A stretch of DNA of 64,000 bases from Rehmannia glutinosa (GCA_016081115.2 JABTTQ020002540.1:310001-374000); one strand, 5' to 3'. Numbered from the stretch's first letter, positions 10,467 to 22,397 are shown. A program made the numbers and translations. Notes: generated from the letters alone by a model not told the origin.

Positions 10467-11971
10467 TGTTAGAGATTTTTCCAACCGCAAGTCTACGGTG
10501 TCAAGTTTTAATATAGTGAAAGTAAGGTTGTCGTATCCACAGGGAATAATTATCGAATTATTGCTAAGTACTATAATATAGTAGTCTAACTTTATTTAGA
10601 AATTCAATAATTGATTGAGTTTATTATACTAGAATAACAAAAATAAATTAAGAATATGAGAATAAAAATAAGTTTATCCAAATGATTAAATGAATTCTAG
10701 AGGTGTGATGAATCTTGTTATCCCTTATGTTATCAATATGGTTTATCAATCATCAATTACCAATTTATAAGTCAAGATTTCTACAATAATCATTTCCTCT
10801 CTCGAGTGCCAAATGATTTTAGATATCAATTGGGAAATCAATATCTCTATAAAAATCACCAATTGAAATCTCAATAAAAACTATGAATCTTAATAAATAA
10901 CTTCAAAGGATTCATAAATCTCTCAATTCTATGAAATCCTAGGTTATGCTCTTTCAAGGTCATGTATTCAATTACCTCTCTCAAGTGTCAAATCAAATAC
11001 ACCAAACACTCTAAATTATTGATCAAGTAATTTAGAAGCAATAAATCCAAATAGCACAAATAAATTGAGAAATCTAGATTGACAAACCACAATCTCAAAA
11101 CATAAGTTCAAACATATATTACATCATCCCTCTAGAATATAGAGTTTAGTTCATGATTGAAGAAAATGAATCCATAGGAACACAACAATACATCTTACGA
11201 GATGAAGAAAGCAACAAAATAAGAACAAGAGTTGGGGATCTTCTCTATTTCTAGATGTAGAAGACTTCAATCTTCTTCTCCAAGCTTTTCCTAAGATATT
11301 CCAAGCCTTGTCTTATGTCTTCTAGGTGTTTTGTTGGCTGCCCAAGGGTCAAGATCCCTAATTTCACGCCCCAATACTTGTATTTATACCCCCACAAAAG
11401 TCTAAGAAAAAGGAATAAGTTACCTTGTAATTTCGCCCAGGGTCTGCGGCGCCAAGTCCCGTGCTGTGGCGCCCATCAAAATTTTCCACCCGGCGCTGCG
11501 GCGCCAGAAACGGGGCGCTGCAGCGCCATTTCGTTGCTCCTAGGCGCTGTGGCGTCAAGGAGAGGGCACTGCAGCGCCACCAAAACGTCCGAATTTGGTT
11601 TTGAGTCCTTCATCGAGTTGTAGCCCCATCTCTTAGCTTTTCATATCCACTTGAATAGCTCAATATCAATTTTGTAGAGAGTTATGGCCAAAATACAAAA
11701 CTGCCGATCTTTAGAAATTCCGGACGCATTTGGACTTTTCTTCAAATCAATCTCTCGTTGTTTGCTCGTTCGTACTTATTTTGATACATGATTCATTACT
11801 ATAAACTCAATATAATTGGCTTTCAACATGGATTGACCACTCAAATAACTCGAAACAATGGGAATTAATGCCTAACTTATGAGATATAACAAAAATGACT
11901 CAAAATACTCAAAGACAACACAAAACTCTAGTGTCGGAAGCCCAAATCAATGGTATAAAAGCAAGTGAACA
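10467..11971 (-). repeat. 3' LTR of the gag-protease element
   Basis: 1505 bp, near-identical over most of its length to 16187-17759. Compared with the other LTR it has a longer stretch after 10530 (gttgtcgtatccaca) and different sequence in the GC-rich part near 11440-11580, where GGCGCTGCGGCGCC-type motifs occur. Short open frames in that GC-rich part are not genes. Confidence 0.93.
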
Positions 11972-11985
11972 AATACCCCCAAACT
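11972..11985 (-). other. Polypurine tract
   Basis: On the minus strand aagtttgggggtatt directly precedes the TGTTCAC start of the 3' LTR. This is the expected plus-strand primer site and confirms the minus orientation. Confidence 0.75.
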
Positions 11986-14066
11986 TAGAATATTGCTTGT
12001 CCTCAAGCAATTACAACTATAAAATGAAAAAAATAAAAGACAACAATACAAACAAACCGCAAAAGTTCACAACCAATATCATTTGTCTCATTATATTTCA
12101 CTACCAATCAAACATATGTTTTAATATTGTGATCAAAAGTGTGGAATGTACATACCAACTCCGTTTACCTTATTCAAATAGATTTACACAATCAAGTGTT
12201 TTCAAAATGATCCACTTTTTGAATATAGAAATGAGATGCTTACCGGACTCCACATGCTTGTCTTTCACACTAATCTCCGCTAATGTAGGCTAATATAGCA
12301 CAAGGATCAATATGACTTTTAAAGCTTGTAATGTGGGCTTAGGGTAAGGTAGGAAAATATGGGATTAAGTGGCTCAAATCACCCAAACACACAATTAACA
12401 CTTCGAATTATCAATAAGCAACTACCCTTCACTTTTTGACATCCCCAATGTTTATAAACCTTCAATCCCGCTGATTTTTCTCAATTTTTTTTTTACACAT
12501 ATATCTTTTTTTTCGGAACCCCCAAACTTATTCTTTTGCGTACATGGGGTTCCATATTTTATTTTCTCGGGCAACTTCATTCAATTATATACACACCCTT
12601 CTCATCATACCCTCCCCAACTTCCAATATTTTTTTCTATACTTTGTGTGTATGAGTGATGAGTAATTAGGATATTAACATTTAGGCTCTGGGTATTAGAT
12701 TGGTTGCCAAAGAAACGAGTTTATAAGGCTCAAAAGGGGACACTAGGGAAAATATAATACAAAGGTAGGGATTCAGGCTCGGCTTGTTCAAAGATGACCT
12801 AAATCACTTCCTTAATGTTACTTCACCTAGGATTTTGCCTCGACTAGTGATTTGACAAGTTCCCAAAGCATCGGTGGGATCATAAAGTAACCACTCAATT
12901 GCATAAATCATCCCCAAATAAATCAACAGAGTTAAGCACATAGATGGAATTAATGGAAAGAAGATTAAATTACAGTTCAACACATGCTCTCTTGACCGTT
13001 CAACTCATATTCGACAAATTCACTTAGTCATGCAATTTCACAGTTTTACAAACGACCCAACTCGACTCTAGACTCTTTTTTTTTCATTTTTTTAACTCAA
13101 AACTCGACTCGATGAATAAAAACTGACTACACCCCACAAACTTAAAACGATATTGTCCCCAATAGAGAGGTGGAAAAAAAAAACTTTCCTGGTAGCCGAG
13201 GAGCGAAGGCTCCTTAAGTCATGTGGTACTACTACGTGTAGGAGGTGTCTCGTCTAAGCTCACAATGCATCCTAGCGCACAAGCCTGTGGGTGTTGTATG
13301 CCTCCGAGGTGTGGTCTTGTTCTTCCCCTTCGCCTTGCCCGAGCCCTCCTTGGTTTCGCATCTTTGAAACCTAGCAAGGTAGACAAGAAAACAACTCGGT
13401 TATAGGTGAGAAATCGAAAATCACAGCACATACATAATGCACCCAAGTAGAAAATATAGTGCCCTATCAAAAGAATAAGCATGGAGATGCAAAATAGCAC
13501 TAAACAATGTGAAACTGTCATTGGGGCATTTCATCAAACACTTCATATGCATGAATTTGGGCAAAGATAGTAAATGCAATGGATAACTCAATTCAATCCC
13601 AAAATTCAACACCAAACCTAAGTCTAGCATGATCAACCAATCCATAATCCATACATCAACAACAATTATCCTACCACTACTACAATCCAATCACACCAAA
13701 AATCACAAGATGGGGAAAACCATGGGGTGGGTTTTGGAAGTTGCAAACTTACCAAATAATGAGTGAATGAGATGAAGATGGTGTGTGTGGTGTTAAAGTG
13801 CTCCTTTGTGATGACGGAGTGGGATATGTGGGATTTGCACAAATAAGAGGGGTGGGATGTGATGCAACTTACTACTCCTAATAATGCAAAAACTCAGAAA
13901 AAACAAAAACAACTACTAAATTAAATTAAAACTAAGAAAGCAATAAAAGGGGTTTGGGTTGCCTCCCAAGAAGCGCTAAGTTTACAGTCTTCAGCCAGAC
14001 TTTGTCAGATTCTTCTCAAGTTGGAGATCCAATAGGCATATTATCCACATTGCCCTTAGAAACTCC
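11986..14066. other. Noncoding internal region of the gag-protease element
   Basis: About 2 kb between the protease and the 3' LTR where an autonomous element would carry RT, RNase H and integrase. I find no pol motif in any frame. The phrase gggttgcctcccaagaagcgc at about 13956-13976 is a conserved noncoding landmark of plant Athila/Tat-type elements. Short frames around 13219-13690 have no recognisable content. Confidence 0.65.
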
Positions 14067-14534
14067 TCAACCTCCAATGTCTTCAGCTATATTCCCAACC
14101 ATCTGTTTACCATCATTTAATTCAAATTTTAGCATGTTGGTTGGATGGATGGTGAATACAACTTTCACCTGATTTACCCGCAGAGTTAGCTCCCCCATTT
14201 CTACATCGATCAAAGCCCGTGTTGTAGCTAAAAATGGTCGCCCAAAGATGATAGGTATTTTCTTGTCCTCATTCGCATCCAACACTACAAAATCCACAGG
14301 AAAAATAAATTTATTAATTCTTACCAATCCATCTTCAATGATTCCCCACGGATAGGCGATGGATCGATCAGCAGGCTGCAAAGTGATATTGGACGGCTTC
14401 ACCTCCCCGAGCCCAAACTTCGTCACATCATAAAGAGATATAAGATTCACACTGGACCCAAGATCACAAAGTGGTTTCTCAAAGAAAACTCCTCCAATAG
14501 TACAAGGAATAGTGAAACTCCCTGGATCCTTCAT
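14067..14534 (-). CDS. Retrotransposon aspartic protease-like domain
   Basis: 155-residue frame starting KDPGSFTIPCTIGG, with the active-site box LCDLGSSVNLISLYD (D-L-G-S in place of D-T/S-G) and the second conserved segment KIPIIFGRPFLATTRALIDV. This is the retropepsin-like domain that follows gag in Athila-type Gypsy elements. It directly follows the gag frame (the gag stop at 14538 is 4 bases away). The leucine in the active-site triad is usual for this lineage. No pol follows it. Confidence 0.78.
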   Translation of the reverse strand: MKDPGSFTIPCTIGGVFFEKPLCDLGSSVNLISLYDVTKFGLGEVKPSNITLQPADRSIAYPWGIIEDGLVRINKFIFPVDFVVLDANEDKKIPIIFGRPFLATTRALIDVEMGELTLRVNQVKVVFTIHPTNMLKFELNDGKQMVGNIAEDIGG

Positions 14535-14537
14535 TTC

Positions 14538-15958
14538 CTAAGATAGTTTACTCTGGACTATTGCACTACATTCCTCTGTTAAATAGACAGTCTCAAACTC
14601 TTCCAACTTCATTTTCTTGGATTCCACTGGTTTCGCATAAATGGGCGATTGTTCGGGTGCAAGCTGAATTTCTGCCTCCGTTCCTACATAAATTGCATTG
14701 CAATGCTCCCTCGGATTAACCTCTGTATCACTCGGAAATTTCCCTCTCTGCTGCAATGAATTCACTGTTGTTGCTAACTGCCCTACCCATGTCACCAAGG
14801 AGTTGATGTGACCTTTTATTGTTGTAACTCTCGAGCCGAGCTTGTCCATGTTAGCATCACTCTTGTTCATCCAAGCTCGGGTTTCTACAATAAATGTGCC
14901 AAGTAATTCTTCCAAGGACGACTTGTTTTCTCCCACATGTGTACTCGCACTTGCCTGTGATTGAAATCCCATAGGTGGTTGCAACACATTTCTCGTATTG
15001 CTATATGAGAAATTTTCATGATTTCGAAGTCCCGGATGATAATGTGTTGGCAACTGATTCCCTTTATTGTTGAAACCCCGATTGTTCACATAATTGACTC
15101 GTTCCATGTCGGGCCTCATCAACTCTTGACTTATTTCCATAACAGCTTTTGTTTGATGTTTTCCACTAGAATTGAGGGTGACAAGTTGCTTTAACAAGGC
15201 AGAAATTTGAGAGGCCAAAGCGGACATATTATCAAGTTCAAGAACACCGGCAACTTTCCTTGGCATGGATCTCTCAGAAGGCCATTGGTAACTATTGGCG
15301 GCCATTTCTTCTAGCAAAAGCATGGCTTCACTTGGAGTTTTAGCCATCAATGTACCTCCTGCTGCAACATCTATAATAGTTCTCGAATGACCATTCATAC
15401 CATTATAAAAATATTGAACTTTCTGCCAATCTGCGTACCCGTGTTGTGGACACCTCCTCAATAATTCCTTAAATCGCTCCCAAGCTTCATGGAGTGGTTC
15501 AAAGTCAATCTGTTGAAATTGAGCAATCTCACTCTTGATTGAAATGTCTTGCTAGGTGGAAAGAATTTTGCCATAACTTTTTCAGTGAGATCATCCCAAC
15601 TAGTGATGCTTCCGGGTGGAAAGGTTTGAAGCCATTGTCTAGCTTTATCACGAAGTGAAAATGGAAATAACCTCAATCGAATAGCTTCATCGGAAACCCA
15701 TTCATTTTGATAGTGTCACATATCTCAAGAAAAATAGCCAAATGAGCATTCGTGTCGTCTACGACTTCTCCCGAATTGATTCTCATTTGTACCATGTTTA
15801 TCAAGGCGGCTTCAATTCAAAATTATTGCATTGATAGGTTGGCGAACAATGCCCGAATAATTTTGATTCGTGGTTGGTCAAAAATAGTCTCGAATGGCCC
15901 TTTCCGGTGGAGGTGCAATAATAGGTATGCGATTTTTCTCTTCCTCATTTCTTGCCAT
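14538..15958 (-). pseudogene. Retrotransposon Gag polyprotein (Athila-like)
   Basis: Gag begins near ATG 15958 (MARNEEEKNRIPIIAPPPE) and passes through a frame at 15458-15676 with the retrotransposon-gag core FPFSLRDKARQWLQTFPPGS and WDDLTEKVMAKFFPPSKT. After a frameshift near 15550 it continues in the long frame 14538-15461 with VQYFYNGMNGHSRTIIDVAA and LLLEEMAANSYQWPSERS. This protein would form the particle around element RNA. Stops at about 15676-15720 and the frameshift suggest it is no longer intact. The wording is typical of Athila Gag. Confidence 0.82.
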
Positions 15959-16163
15959 TTTTGTGAATTCAATTCTTCGTACGGCTCTAATAATTTGGAG
16001 TGTTCGTTCAATTTCTAGACCAAATAAGATTAAATTAGCACTTTTATTTCTTTGCATCAACACGAAAACACAAAAATGACAATAACCCTATTGTAACAAT
16101 AACCAATCTAATTTAAATTAACATTATTAAGTAATAATATTAGCGTAAATAAGATGAATTAAT

Positions 16164-16180
16164 CCCCGGCAACGACGCCA
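16164..16180 (-). other. Primer-binding site, tRNA-Asp type
   Basis: Minus strand TGGCGTCGTTGCCGGGG, six bases inside the 5' LTR. It matches the complement of the 3' end of plant tRNA-Asp (TGGCGCCGTTGCCGGGG) except for one C to T change. This primer is typical of Athila/Tat-lineage Gypsy elements. Confidence 0.82.
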
Positions 16181-16186
16181 AAAACT

Positions 16187-17759
16187 TGTTAGAGATTTTT
16201 CTAACCGCAAGTCTACGGTGTCAAGTTTTAATATAGTGAAAGTAAGGTCAGGGAATAATTATTGAATTATTGCTAAGTACTATAATATAATAGTCTAACT
16301 TTATTTAGAAATTCAATAATTGATTGAGTTTATTATACTAGAATAACAAAAATAAATTAAGAATATGAGAATAAAAATAAGTTTATCCAAATGATTAAAT
16401 GAATTCTAGAGGTGTGATGAATCTATGTTATCAATATGGTTTATCAATCATCAATTACCAATTTATAAGTCAAGATTTCTACAATAATCATTTCCTCTCT
16501 CGAGTGCCAAATGATTTTAGATATCAATTGGGAAATCAATATCTCTATAAAAATCACCAACTGAAATCTCAATAAAAACTATGAATCTTAATAAATGACT
16601 TCAAAGAATTCATAAATCTCTCAATTCTATGAAATCCTAGGTTATGCTCTTTCAAGGTCATGTATTCAATTACCTCTCTCAAGTGTCAAATCAAATACAC
16701 CAAACACTCTAAATTATTGATCAAGTAATTTAGAAGCAATAAATCCAAATAGCACAAATAAATTGAGAAATCTAGATTGACAAACCACAATCTCAAAACA
16801 TAAGTTCAAACACAGATTACATCATCCCTCTAGAATTATAGAGTTTAGCTCATGATTGAAGAAAATGAATCCATAGGAATACAACAATACATCTTACGAG
16901 ATATGAAGAAAGCAACAAAATAAGAACAAGAGTTGAGGGATCTTCTCTATTTCTAGATGTAGAAGCCTTCAATCTTCTTCTCCAAGCTTTTCCCAAGATA
17001 TTCCAAGCCTTCTCTTATGTCTTCTAGGTGTTTTGTTGGCTGCCCAAGGGTCCAAGATCCCTAATTTCACGCCCCAAGACTTGTATTTATACCCCCACAA
17101 AAGTCCAAGAAAAAGGAATAAGTTACCTTGTAATTTCGCGGGAAGTCATGGCGCTAAGTCCCGTATTGTTGTGGCGCCCATCGAAATTTTTTTCCACCGG
17201 GCTGGGCGCTTAAACGGGCACTGCAGCGCCATTTCATTGCTCCTAGGCGCTGTGGCGTCAAGGAGAGGGCGCTGCAGCGCCAACTCGAATTTCTTCACTG
17301 CCCAGATTTTCGCCTCCGTGACTGCGCAGCACGCATTTTTTAGCATCAAGCCGCCACCCAAACGTCCGAATTTGGTTTTGAGTCCTTCATAAAAGTTGTA
17401 GCCCCATCTCTTAGTATTCCATAGCCACTTGAATCAGCTCAATATCAATTTTGTAGAGAGAGTTATGGCCAAAATACGAAACTCTGCCTGTGCTAGAAAT
17501 TCCAGACGCATTTGGACTTTTCTTCAAATCAATCTCTCGTTGTTTGCTCGTTCGTACTTATTTTGATACACGATTCATTACTATGACTATAAACTCTATA
17601 TAATTGGGTCTCAACATGGATTGACCACTCAAATGATTCAAAACAATGGGAATTAATGCCTAACCTATGAGATATAACAAAAATGACTCAAAATACTCAA
17701 AGACAACACAAAACTCTAGTGTCGGAAGCCCAAATCAATGGTATAAAACCAAGTGAACA
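16187..17759 (-). repeat. 5' LTR of the gag-protease element
   Basis: 1573 bp, starting TGTTAGAGA and ending GTGAACA on the plus strand, matching 10467-11971. Differences are scattered substitutions and several small indels, including an extra stretch near 17290-17350. The flanking CTTGC at 17760-17764 is the target duplication. Confidence 0.93.
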
Positions 17760-17845
17760 CTTGCTATTAGACCAATAATAAATTATCATAAATTTTTGTT
17801 TGAATAATCATTTTTTACTTTGACCTTTGTGTGTTTTCATGTCAG

Positions 17846-17969
17846 GACTTTTGTAAGGAGGCAATCTGCTAGATTTAAAGCTGTAGAGTTAAACCCTGTT
17901 GAGGATTTGTTTGAGACAGGTGATATTAAAGTTTCTGCACATTTGTTGCTTGATGATCCTATCACATAA
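17846..17969 (+). CDS. Shugoshin-like protein, last exon
   Basis: Follows a pyrimidine-rich stretch and the acceptor gtcag at 17841-17845. Read in the frame set by the upstream exon it gives R-TFVRRQSARFKAVELN, then PVEDLFETGD, and stops at TAA 17967-17969. RRQSARFK followed by an acidic VEDLFE tail is the conserved C-terminal basic box of plant shugoshins, needed for centromere targeting. The intron before it would be only about 97 bp without the retrotransposon. Assignment rests on this short motif, so it is probable, not certain. Confidence 0.55.
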
Positions 17970-19549
17970 CAAGGGTTGACTTATGAGAGTGCACATTTAG
18001 AAAATGAAGTTAACACAGGGAGATACAAATAAACGTCAAAATGCGCAGACTTGTGTGATACATATGCTTTCGTACTAAATGCGTTGTGCATGCCGTCATC
18101 TCTTGTTGTTTCACTGATATCTTGATTTGATTGGCTGCTAACATACTATAGAGGATTCATTAACAAACTAATTTTTCTCTGTGATGTAAATACTGAGAGT
18201 TTCACCAGGTTACTCGATTTGAAAACCCTGAATGGTTTCTAGTTATATGAGTCTAGAGTCCTCCCTCACTTCAAACAAATTCTTGTTTGCACGTAACGTG
18301 AAATTTACTATGTTGATTGACTTCTGGTGGCTTGTGGAAGAAATTTCTGACCCACTGGTTTCATGTAATAATCTGATATTGTTGATAAAATCATAATGCA
18401 TACCTATAGAATCTCTTGTATGTTAAGAAATGAATTTGTAACAAATTACAAATGAAAACCTCACCTGTGGTGTCAAATTAAAAAGAGAAGTCCATTATAT
18501 GTGTTGAAATTTTGGAAAATTAATCGAGTTTTCTTGTATTATATGTTTCTGTCTTTCTTTTGTTGCTTCTTAAACCTTTCATCTCAACATTACCTTCGAG
18601 CACCATGTTAATGCTTGCGAGTAGCATTATCTCCTCTACCAGACCACCATAACATCTGTTTAAAGACCTTAATTGATAACTGCAATCAGGTATATTACGA
18701 GGAAACCAGAGCCAAAGATGAAAATAATAGAACTCAAAACTCTGCCAGAGCAAACACAAATAATTACAAGGGTTGTTTTCAACATTTTGAAGAAACGTGA
18801 TATGTTAACCATTTTCGACACCTAGGAACATGTTAAGGTATATATTCTTTTCTTACACTTGACACTCTTGGAGTTCTTATATTTGGAAACATGATTTGTG
18901 TAAATAGGTTAAATTGCATATAGGGAAACTAAGCCTCTCATAAAATACAAGTAAAGGCTTTCGATTTGTGCATATAGGGAAACTAAATATTTGGAAACAT
19001 GATTTGTGCCTTTAATTTTGTATTTCATTTCTTAATTATTTTTCAGGTTTTTTTAATTTCAATTCTTTTTCTTTTTATTCTTTTGCGGTTTACGGGATTG
19101 ATAGAAGATTTGTGACGAGGACCGCGATTCTCCTTCAATTTTATACTAGTGTTATGAGTATGCACTTTGAGTCTAGCGTGAATTTGTCAATAACATGTTT
19201 TAGAGTACTCTAATTATTGGTTTAATAAATTTGCAAGATCGGTTACTGTTTGTGTTGTTTGGATCTAATGACAATATAGTGACCCTTTTAGAAATAATTT
19301 TAATGTTGCCCCCAATGTTTTGATATATTTAATTGTTTCTTGCTTTTGATGTTTGATGATGGATGGTTGTTTTTTACTTTGATGGTAATAGTTATTTCTT
19401 GCTTAGATGGTGGATGAAATAGTTGTATTAATGTGAGGGAGATGATTGTTGATGTTTAGCTAAAAACTAATTTAATAAAATGACAATACATTTTTAATCT
19501 AATAACAAATGTTGAACCCATTATACTAAAACGACAATAACATCAGTTA
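17970..19549. other. AT-rich interval downstream of the shugoshin-like gene
   Basis: No gene recognised. The first few hundred bases are probably the 3' untranslated region. Phrases such as catatagggaaactaa occur twice (about 18917 and 18975), a small direct repeat. Nothing else can be supported. Confidence 0.4.
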
Positions 19550-19853
19550 TATAATGATGTGTTATGTGTGTATAACATCGGTGCAAAAATTGATCTCTTA
19601 ACAGATCTAAAAGGTGGTCAATTACATCGGTCAAAAGTTGATGTCTCCTAAAAAGAAACGATGTTTAGGCTAACGTCTCTAAAGTTAACAACATCGGTTG
19701 TAAAATAATGTCTTTCATTGTAACAACATCGTTTTTTATGCTTAAAATTGATGTTTATTATGTAGACTTTTAACATCATTGATTATGACATCGGTCGATT
19801 TTCACATAGACATCATCTTAAAAACGATACCTTTGAGTGTTTTTCATGTAGTG
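19550..19853. mobile_element. CACTA-type transposon terminus (partial)
   Basis: The segment ends ...gtgtttttcatgtagtg at 19853, which is the complement of CACTACATGAAAAACAC, the canonical end of a plant CACTA (En/Spm) element. Inside it are repeated subterminal motifs in both orientations built on ACATCGGT and GATGTC (about 19574, 19623, 19688, 19727, 19788). The opposite CACTA end is not found upstream, so this is an orphan or truncated end. Confidence 0.65.
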
Positions 19854-19979
19854 ATCGAAAAAAGAAGTTTTCGAAATGTGTTGGATGTGGCTAAGACTAG
19901 GATTTAGAATTAGAAGAATGGTTTCTTGTCGAATGCTGGGAAAGAAGTCCCGATTAAGGTTGTCTTTGATGTGACTATC

Positions 19980-21200
19980 ACTTAGTTATTTATCAGTTGG
20001 ATAGCAAATATTAACTAACAACATATATAGAGTATATATGCAGGAATGTAAATGCTGAAAGTAAATTGACACAAGTATTTTTACCATGGTTCGAAGATGG
20101 GGTAATTCTTCTAGTTCACTCTTCTCCAACTCCTGGAGGAATCCACTAAGTAATAGATCAATTTACAAAGTGGTTATCACCGTAGAGACAGCCTTGATCA
20201 CACAGCTGGCTTCCCTGCGACTCAGTTTTTTCACGAGGCAGCTGTCTGGCTACTTCAGCTCACTTCTCAAGTTCTTGGATTTGATCACGAAGCCCTCCAA
20301 CAAACTTGATACTTGGTTCGACCTTGAACCTTTCTACAATCCTTCAACTTGAAAAGTAGACCCCTTTTTATCTTCAAATTGTTTCCTCTTCAACTGGTTG
20401 AAGTTGTCTCTCCTACACAGCTTGTGTTGGATCGAGTTTCTTCAAGTTTTAGGCTTGAGGAATGTCTTGATAAGCTTTGAGAATTTGCATATTGATTGCT
20501 TAAATAATGTTTGCTCTTGCTAGGTTCAGGTTTTTCTTTCTCAAATGCTTCCTCAGCCTTTTATAGTGCACATTTAAAATTTGCCCGTTGAAGAGATAGG
20601 CTAGTTTCAAATGTAACTTTGTGTTCGTTGGCTTGTCTTGTCTTGGTCTGCAGCCCTTGTGATGTTGACCTTTGCTCGTATTAAATGGCATTTCAGCTTT
20701 ACAGATTCTGACACAAGGTGTAGTGTTTCCCATTAGCTCATTCCTCTTGCATATTTCTGGGCCAAACACTTTAAGACCTGACAGCTTGACATATTACTAT
20801 ATCGAGTAATATTCTTGACTTTATTCCAACGGATCTAAGTTAGTTGTCTTCACTTGACTACTGCCTTAACCCCAGGTGACTTGAGTCTGCTTTAATCATA
20901 AGATTGACTCAACTATCACTTCAACTAATAGACTTGGCTCTCTAAGTTAACTTGACTGGCACTTCTCACAGTTGTTCCTCAATTGACTCTCCTTCAGTCG
21001 AGTCCTTGACTTCCTTCTAGGCTATACTCAGATGACACACAACAAAGTCTTCATTCTAGTCCGCAGTTGACTTCTTGTAATCTTGACTTAGCTGACTTAA
21101 CTCAGCTCTTCCAGTCTTATATATTACAATACATAATTAAAGAAAAATGGGGTGCCAACTTCATAGTTTAAGTTTTACATGGTATCATCAAAATCTAACA
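19980..21200 (-). repeat. Copia-type LTR remnant
   Basis: On the minus strand the block starts tgttagattttgatgatacc (ends at 21200 on the plus strand), the usual opening of one group of plant Copia LTRs. It contains many AAGTCA/AGTCAA repeats (20810-21110) and ends in sequence reading cgaaccatggtaaaaatact near 20070-20095. The lower border is not defined and no matching second LTR or target duplication was found, so solo LTR versus truncated element cannot be decided. A short frame at 20086-20352 is not considered a gene. Confidence 0.5.
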
Positions 21201-21532
21201 AATAAATTTCCTAAAAATTTCCACCTTTTTTATGATGCCAAAACTTAAAACATACAACATAAGTAAACATAAAAAATACAAGCAAAGGTCAAGAATAACA
21301 AAGAATGTATGCTTTTAATAATCATTTTATTGATCATAGCATTCTTGTCCTTTACAAAGCTGTTTACAATAAGTATCAGAGCTTTATACAAGTATGACAA
21401 TACAACGTATATCTAAGCTAAGATACACAGAGAATGAATATTACAGGGGAAATTCACGTGAGCTACTACTGGAAGACTTACATCTATGTATTTACAATAA
21501 AGTAAAGTACATGAAGGGGTTCGTAGCACACT

Positions 21533-21777
21533 TCAACGCCTTTGTTGCTTCATTATTATCTCTTCATCTTCAGCCCTCTTCCTGTCATCCTCTGGTCTTC
21601 TCCTCTTCATTTCTTCTTCATCTTTCTTTTTCTTCTCATAAGCTCGTTTAGCAGCAGGGTCATCCCTTCGCTGCCTCTCAAGCCATTCACGATTAGCTCT
21701 CTCATTCTCAGCTTTTTGCCTTCTAACAGCTTCAGCGTTCTTACGTGCAACCTCAAGGCTAGCAAGATGGTCATATC
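21533..21777 (-). pseudogene. Unidentified coding exon (charged, coiled-coil) abutting a Copia LTR
   Basis: On the minus strand the frame runs 81 codons from the LTR junction to TGA at 21533-21535. It reads GYDHLASLEVARKNAEAVRR then QKAENERANREWLERQRRDD and continues rich in K, R, E and D, as an extended helix or coiled coil. The composition and clean frame look like the 3' exon of a real protein gene, or the C-terminal region of a retroelement extra ORF; I cannot name it. Its upstream part is missing because a Copia element begins exactly at its 5' edge. Confidence 0.45.
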
Positions 21778-22397
21778 CATTTTACCAAACAATTTCAACA
21801 ATCCCCCACATGAATGAAATTAATGCATGCGTGTATGCAGATTCGCTTGAAAGTCTCGGCGAACTATTATTGCATCAGGATAGGTAGCTTGTGGCTTTGA
21901 ACCTTCCTTAGTAAAATACTATCGGATTTACTGACTGCTTAGTGACGCAATGTCTTGAACTACTCAGCCGTTTGTGTAAACTGAGACAATAGTACTTACA
22001 CAATAACAATTTTAACACTTGTTGTTCTCAAGTTGTGTCCATTTCAGCCCTGGACCATATCTTAGATTCTTAAGCGTTTCTTTGAAGTGGCCATTATTTC
22101 TCGCTTATATAGGTGATCTCCTATTGAAGAGTATCCTGCCATACTCCACCTTTCGGTATAGGAATCATTAAAAGTCTTAAACTTAACCTCACCACATTCA
22201 GCAGATTTTCATTCACTTGGAAGTTTCGAGAATGAGCTAACACATTTTCCAAGTGTTCAGTTGAACATTCATAACTTAGTTGTCCCATTGAATCAAGGTC
22301 TTGGGATCTCCAATTCACAAGGTTGGGTTTCCGCTATGAACATTCTTTAGTTTGTGGATTTTAAACCCATTCCCCTTAATAATTTATACAATTGATC

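Larger units (their letters stand above)
10467..17759 (-). mobile_element. Complete non-autonomous LTR retrotransposon with gag and protease only (Athila-like)
   Basis: Both LTRs begin TGTTAGAGA and end GTGAACA (plus-strand view), and the 5-bp target duplication CTTGC occurs at 10462-10466 and 17760-17764. The element reads on the minus strand: 5' LTR 16187-17759, primer site 16164-16180, gag and protease 14067-15958, about 2 kb noncoding, polypurine tract 11972-11985, 3' LTR 10467-11971. No reverse transcriptase, RNase H or integrase is present. It lies in a short intron of the shugoshin-like gene, in antisense orientation. Confidence 0.92.

Noticed and set aside
11315..11623. 102-codon frame, and its counterpart at 17033-17392
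   Set aside because: Inside the two LTRs of the gag-protease element; the GC-rich GGCGCTGCGGCGCC part keeps frames open.
13219..13521. 100-codon minus-strand frame with basic residues
   Set aside because: In the noncoding internal region of the gag-protease element; no domain and no conservation argument.
16164..16180. Fragment of a tRNA-Asp gene
   Set aside because: Only the 17 bases complementary to the tRNA 3' end are present at the edge of an LTR: it is a primer-binding site.
20810..21110. Cluster of TTGAC (W-box) motifs as a WRKY-regulated promoter
   Set aside because: The motifs are repeats inside a Copia LTR remnant with no gene downstream that could use them.
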